The translations under genes were made by a program, and so were the position numbers. This document shows, in pieces, positions 62,854 to 64,000 of a stretch of DNA of 64,000 nt. The notes below the pieces were generated by a model. That model saw only the letters and a list, made by a program, of their open reading frames with translations. It was not told the origin of the DNA and ran no database searches. Each line of letters begins with the position of its first letter. Within the stretch, counting starts at the first letter, position 1. The DNA is from Alistipes communis (GTDB lineage: Bacteria; Bacteroidota; Bacteroidia; Bacteroidales; Rikenellaceae), in the NCBI RefSeq assembly GCF_006542665.1, contig NZ_AP019735.1, positions 1,426,001 through 1,490,000 on the forward strand. Reading direction: 5' to 3'.

Positions 62854-64000
62854 ATGAAACTCGATCTCTGCACGACTGCGATCGGGGTAGCATTGGTTCT
62901 CTCGCTGAATGCGTTCGGAGACTCCCGAACTACCCCCCCCCTGTAAGGATTTTAACGGATTTTCCGCTCAGATAGAGCGTTATCCGCAAGAGAAATTGCA
63001 TCTCCATACGGACAAGGATTCGTATATCGCGGGAGATACGATCTGGCTTCGCGCTCACTGCGCGGACGCGGCGACGCACCGTCCCGTTGCCGCGAGCCGC
63101 TACGTCTACGTGGAGCTTCGCGACGACCGCGGGTCGCTGGTGCGGCGGATCAAACTCCTGTCGCGCGACAGCGTGTACAGCGGCTACCTTCCCACGCAGT
63201 CATTGGAACGCTTCGGGGACTACTCGCTTACGGCCTATACGCTCTACATGCGCAATCCGGGGCCGGAGTACTTCTTCAAGAAGCCGCTCACGATCCGGCC
63301 CTATCGGGAGAGCCGCAGGACGCAGCGCAACACCTCGGTGCGCAAAGTCTCGGACTTCGACGTCTCGTTCTTCCCCGAAGGGGGCTACCTGATCGACGGC
63401 TACGACTGCTGCGTGGCCTTCAAGGCACTGGGAGACGACGGCGGGTCGGTCGAGGTCGCGGGCGTGGTGAAGAATGACCGCGAGGAGGTGGTCGACACGC
63501 TTCGCACGCTTCACGGCGGCATGGGCTCTCTGCGCTTCACAGCCCACACGGGTGAACGCTACTACGCCGAATGCACGATGGAGGGCGGAAAGACCGAACG
63601 CTTCGACCTGCCCGCATCGAACAATCTCGCCTGCGTGCTTCGCGTATTGCAGACCGAACGGGACTTTACGGTGATGGTGCAGTCGGGTCGTCCTCTGCCG
63701 AAGGGGTTGCGGCTGCTCGTCCATTGCCGCGGCAATCTGTGCTACTTCCGAGAGTGGAACGACGATCTTCCGTCGCTGATCTTCAAGCGCGACAAGCTGC
63801 CGGGCGGGGTGCTGCAAATTCTGCTGCTGGACAAGGCGGGCAACGCGCTCTCCGAGCGTCTGGTCTTCAATCGGGGCGAAGAACTTGCGACGACCGACAT
63901 GCAGGTGCGGGGTTCGTTGAAACAGCGGACGAAGGTCACGCTCGCCGTCTCGGCGACCGATCCCGACGGAGGTCCTGCCGCGGGCGACTTCTCGATCGCG
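62854..64000 (+). pseudogene. MG2-domain surface protein, off frame at a C9 tract, cut by the window edge
   Basis: The ATG at 62854 starts a signal peptide (KLDLCTTAIGVALVLSLNAFG) which, with nine C at 62933-62941, stops at TAA 62944-62946. With eight C the frame continues PPCKDFNGFSAQIERYPQEK, then LHTDKDSYIAGDTIWLRA, an MG2 macroglobulin-like domain of large Bacteroidota surface proteins, and reads open to the end of the window. In such proteins a TonB-plug or carboxypeptidase-like domain often follows; that part is not in view. Phase variation, decay or a sequencing error are all possible. Confidence 0.7.

Overview
The window is a high-GC Bacteroidota chromosome segment that looks most like Alistipes (Rikenellaceae). 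The reasons are the ftsZ-ftsA-ftsQ-murC-murG block, the DUF4271-hemD-rnpA-yidD block, BACON/DUF4988/BspA-type surface lipoproteins, MobV mobilisation genes, and the Bacteroidota -7 promoter box TAnnTTTG found upstream of many genes. The species assignment is inference; no database was searched.

Layout. 1-19600 is a dense minus-strand run: gldE (cut by the window edge), ftsZ, ftsA, ftsQ, murC, murG, a YifB/ComM ATPase, dnaB, comF, priA, two YitT paralogues, a radical SAM protein, a secreted endonuclease with a broken frame, dtd, an RluA-type pseudouridine synthase and cdd. 19600-29000 holds a SIMPL protein, rlmD, a lipoprotein, murA (with Asp at the usual Cys position), tdk, a helical-repeat protein and cstA, plus two repeat-rich gaps. 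45400-64000 returns to host genes: a nucleotidyltransferase-HEPN protein, a structured RNA, an ORF split by a small palindromic insertion, then lysE-cmk-ispH, an S41 protease, a histidine kinase, DUF4271, hemD-like, rnpA, yidD, and on the other strand an LtaS-like enzyme, upp, hflX and tonB. rlmN and a truncated MG2-type surface protein close the window.

29046-44593 is an integrated mobilisable element. It sits in the 3' part of a tRNA-Thr(CGU) gene, is bounded by a perfect 67-bp direct repeat and has TTCCCAT arm-type repeats inside both ends. It carries its own integrase, a Fic enzyme, a second tyrosine recombinase, an oriT-like region with a MobV relaxase, and several surface-lipoprotein genes, some broken. 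Its base composition is patchy: the BspA-like parts are very AT-rich and the BACON genes nearer the host.

The most unusual material is RNA-like structure inside the element. Two about 230-nt leaders (32413-32640 and 38481-38704) share a three-stem architecture with compensatory base changes in several stems and a possible competing helix; each follows a recognisable promoter and precedes surface-lipoprotein genes. Six further hairpins share arms that pair fully, through G-U wobbles, only in plus-strand RNA. Outside the element there are families of small palindromic repeats, one of which is inserted in an ORF with a 5-bp target duplication. Four genes are off frame by one extra G or C in a homopolymer, which could be phase variation or a sequencing artefact; this window alone cannot decide.
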